Shown here one piece after another: positions 63,517 through 64,000 of a stretch of DNA of 64,000 nt (position 1 is the first letter of the stretch; every line of letters starts with the position of its first letter). This DNA comes from Acholoe squamosa (taxonomy: Eukaryota; Annelida; Polychaeta; Phyllodocida; Polynoidae). Both the position numbers and the translations under genes were made by a program. The notes below the pieces were generated by a model that was given only the letters and a program-made list of their open reading frames with translations, had not been told where the DNA came from and did no database searches. The stretch is from NCBI GenBank assembly GCA_949317995.1, contig OX439036.1:8102356-8166355 (forward strand), written 5' to 3'.

Positions 63517-63866
63517 CTGAATGGGCCAGGAGGTTAATTCGAAACATCCTGGGATTTCAACCCCTACGATCTTAGTGTAGGCCCATATCATAAGACCTGG
63601 CCAGTCTACCCTATCTAATGCAGTGGTTGCAGGCCTTTCAGGAATAGCAAGTGCTGAGATCACTTCACTATTCCTTTTCCAGCGCTAAGATAATTGCGAT
63701 CTTAGTGAAAGAATTGCATAGTGGTTTCACCTGAGTACAAGAGCACTTACAGGGAACACTCCTGATCGAAAGAGTGAATAGCCTGCTGCATATATATAGA
63801 GGGGAGGGAGGCCATTTGCTGAGTGTCCTTGAGAGCTCTTAGGGCTACTCATGCGTTAAGTGCACT
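63517..63866. repeat. Dispersed/duplicated repeat, copy B
   Basis: Direct-orientation partner of 60995-61342, about 2.5 kb downstream. Divergence is limited to scattered substitutions and a small insertion near 63650. Confidence 0.85.
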
Positions 63867-64000
63867 GTAAGGTAATTCTTCCCTTCTCTCTCTTTGTCCT
63901 TGGGGGGACCATGCTTCTAATAGGCAAGCATAAATCATGTATTATGGGAACAACTCTTGAATACTGCACCCTGTGCTCTTTTGTGAGCCCATATGGGGAT

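Overview
The window looks like invertebrate metazoan nuclear DNA, probably from a marine animal. It is AT-rich and intron/repeat-like, with dense small inverted-repeat elements, microsatellites, LINE and tRNA-derived SINE fragments, and only one convincing host coding exon (a laminin G/EGF exon of neurexin/CNTNAP type, 52324-52572, + strand). No bacterial features (operons, ribosome binding sites, rRNA, CRISPR) are present. I cannot name the species.

The centrepiece is one apparently intact, unusually long (about 15.0 kb) envelope-carrying Ty3/gypsy retroelement of errantivirus-like layout at 21491-36489. Its two short LTRs are identical over the full 281 shared bases. Order: 5' LTR, leader with about 22 tandem 20-bp repeats, gag, a textbook-shaped -1 frameshift site (slippery GGAAAAC, 5-nt spacer, perfect 11-bp hairpin), pol (protease, RT, RNase H, long tether, integrase with GPY/F), env (signal peptide, furin-like KAKR site next to a fusion-peptide-like stretch, two membrane segments), then about 3.5 kb of extra 3' sequence. 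That 3' region holds an antisense 159-codon ORF with an ideal Kozak start (32798-33277, minus), visibly GC-richer than the rest, and two AT-rich tandem arrays. I recognise no family for the antisense product; it is the best candidate for an undescribed component.

A second unusual object is a 2.9-kb terminal-inverted-repeat element (10971-13914) carrying nine copies, in both orientations, of GGGGTACGTTAATGAT (or one-base variants), spaced at roughly whole multiples of about 185 bp.

The surrounding DNA is a mosaic of degenerate copies of a several-kb segment. Landmark sequences recur in the same order at about 4.6-10.7, 14.5-21.5, 37-42.5 and 42.9-49.4 kb. TIR elements of at least three families sharing TA-CACTG...CAGTG-TA ends sit in it, one copy being split by a LINE. 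A solo LTR with a clean 4-bp target duplication lies at 4044-4419. The right part (52-64 kb) holds the host exon, a cluster of three full CRE palindromes, a 37-bp minisatellite of about 35 copies, SINE/LINE fragments and further local duplications.
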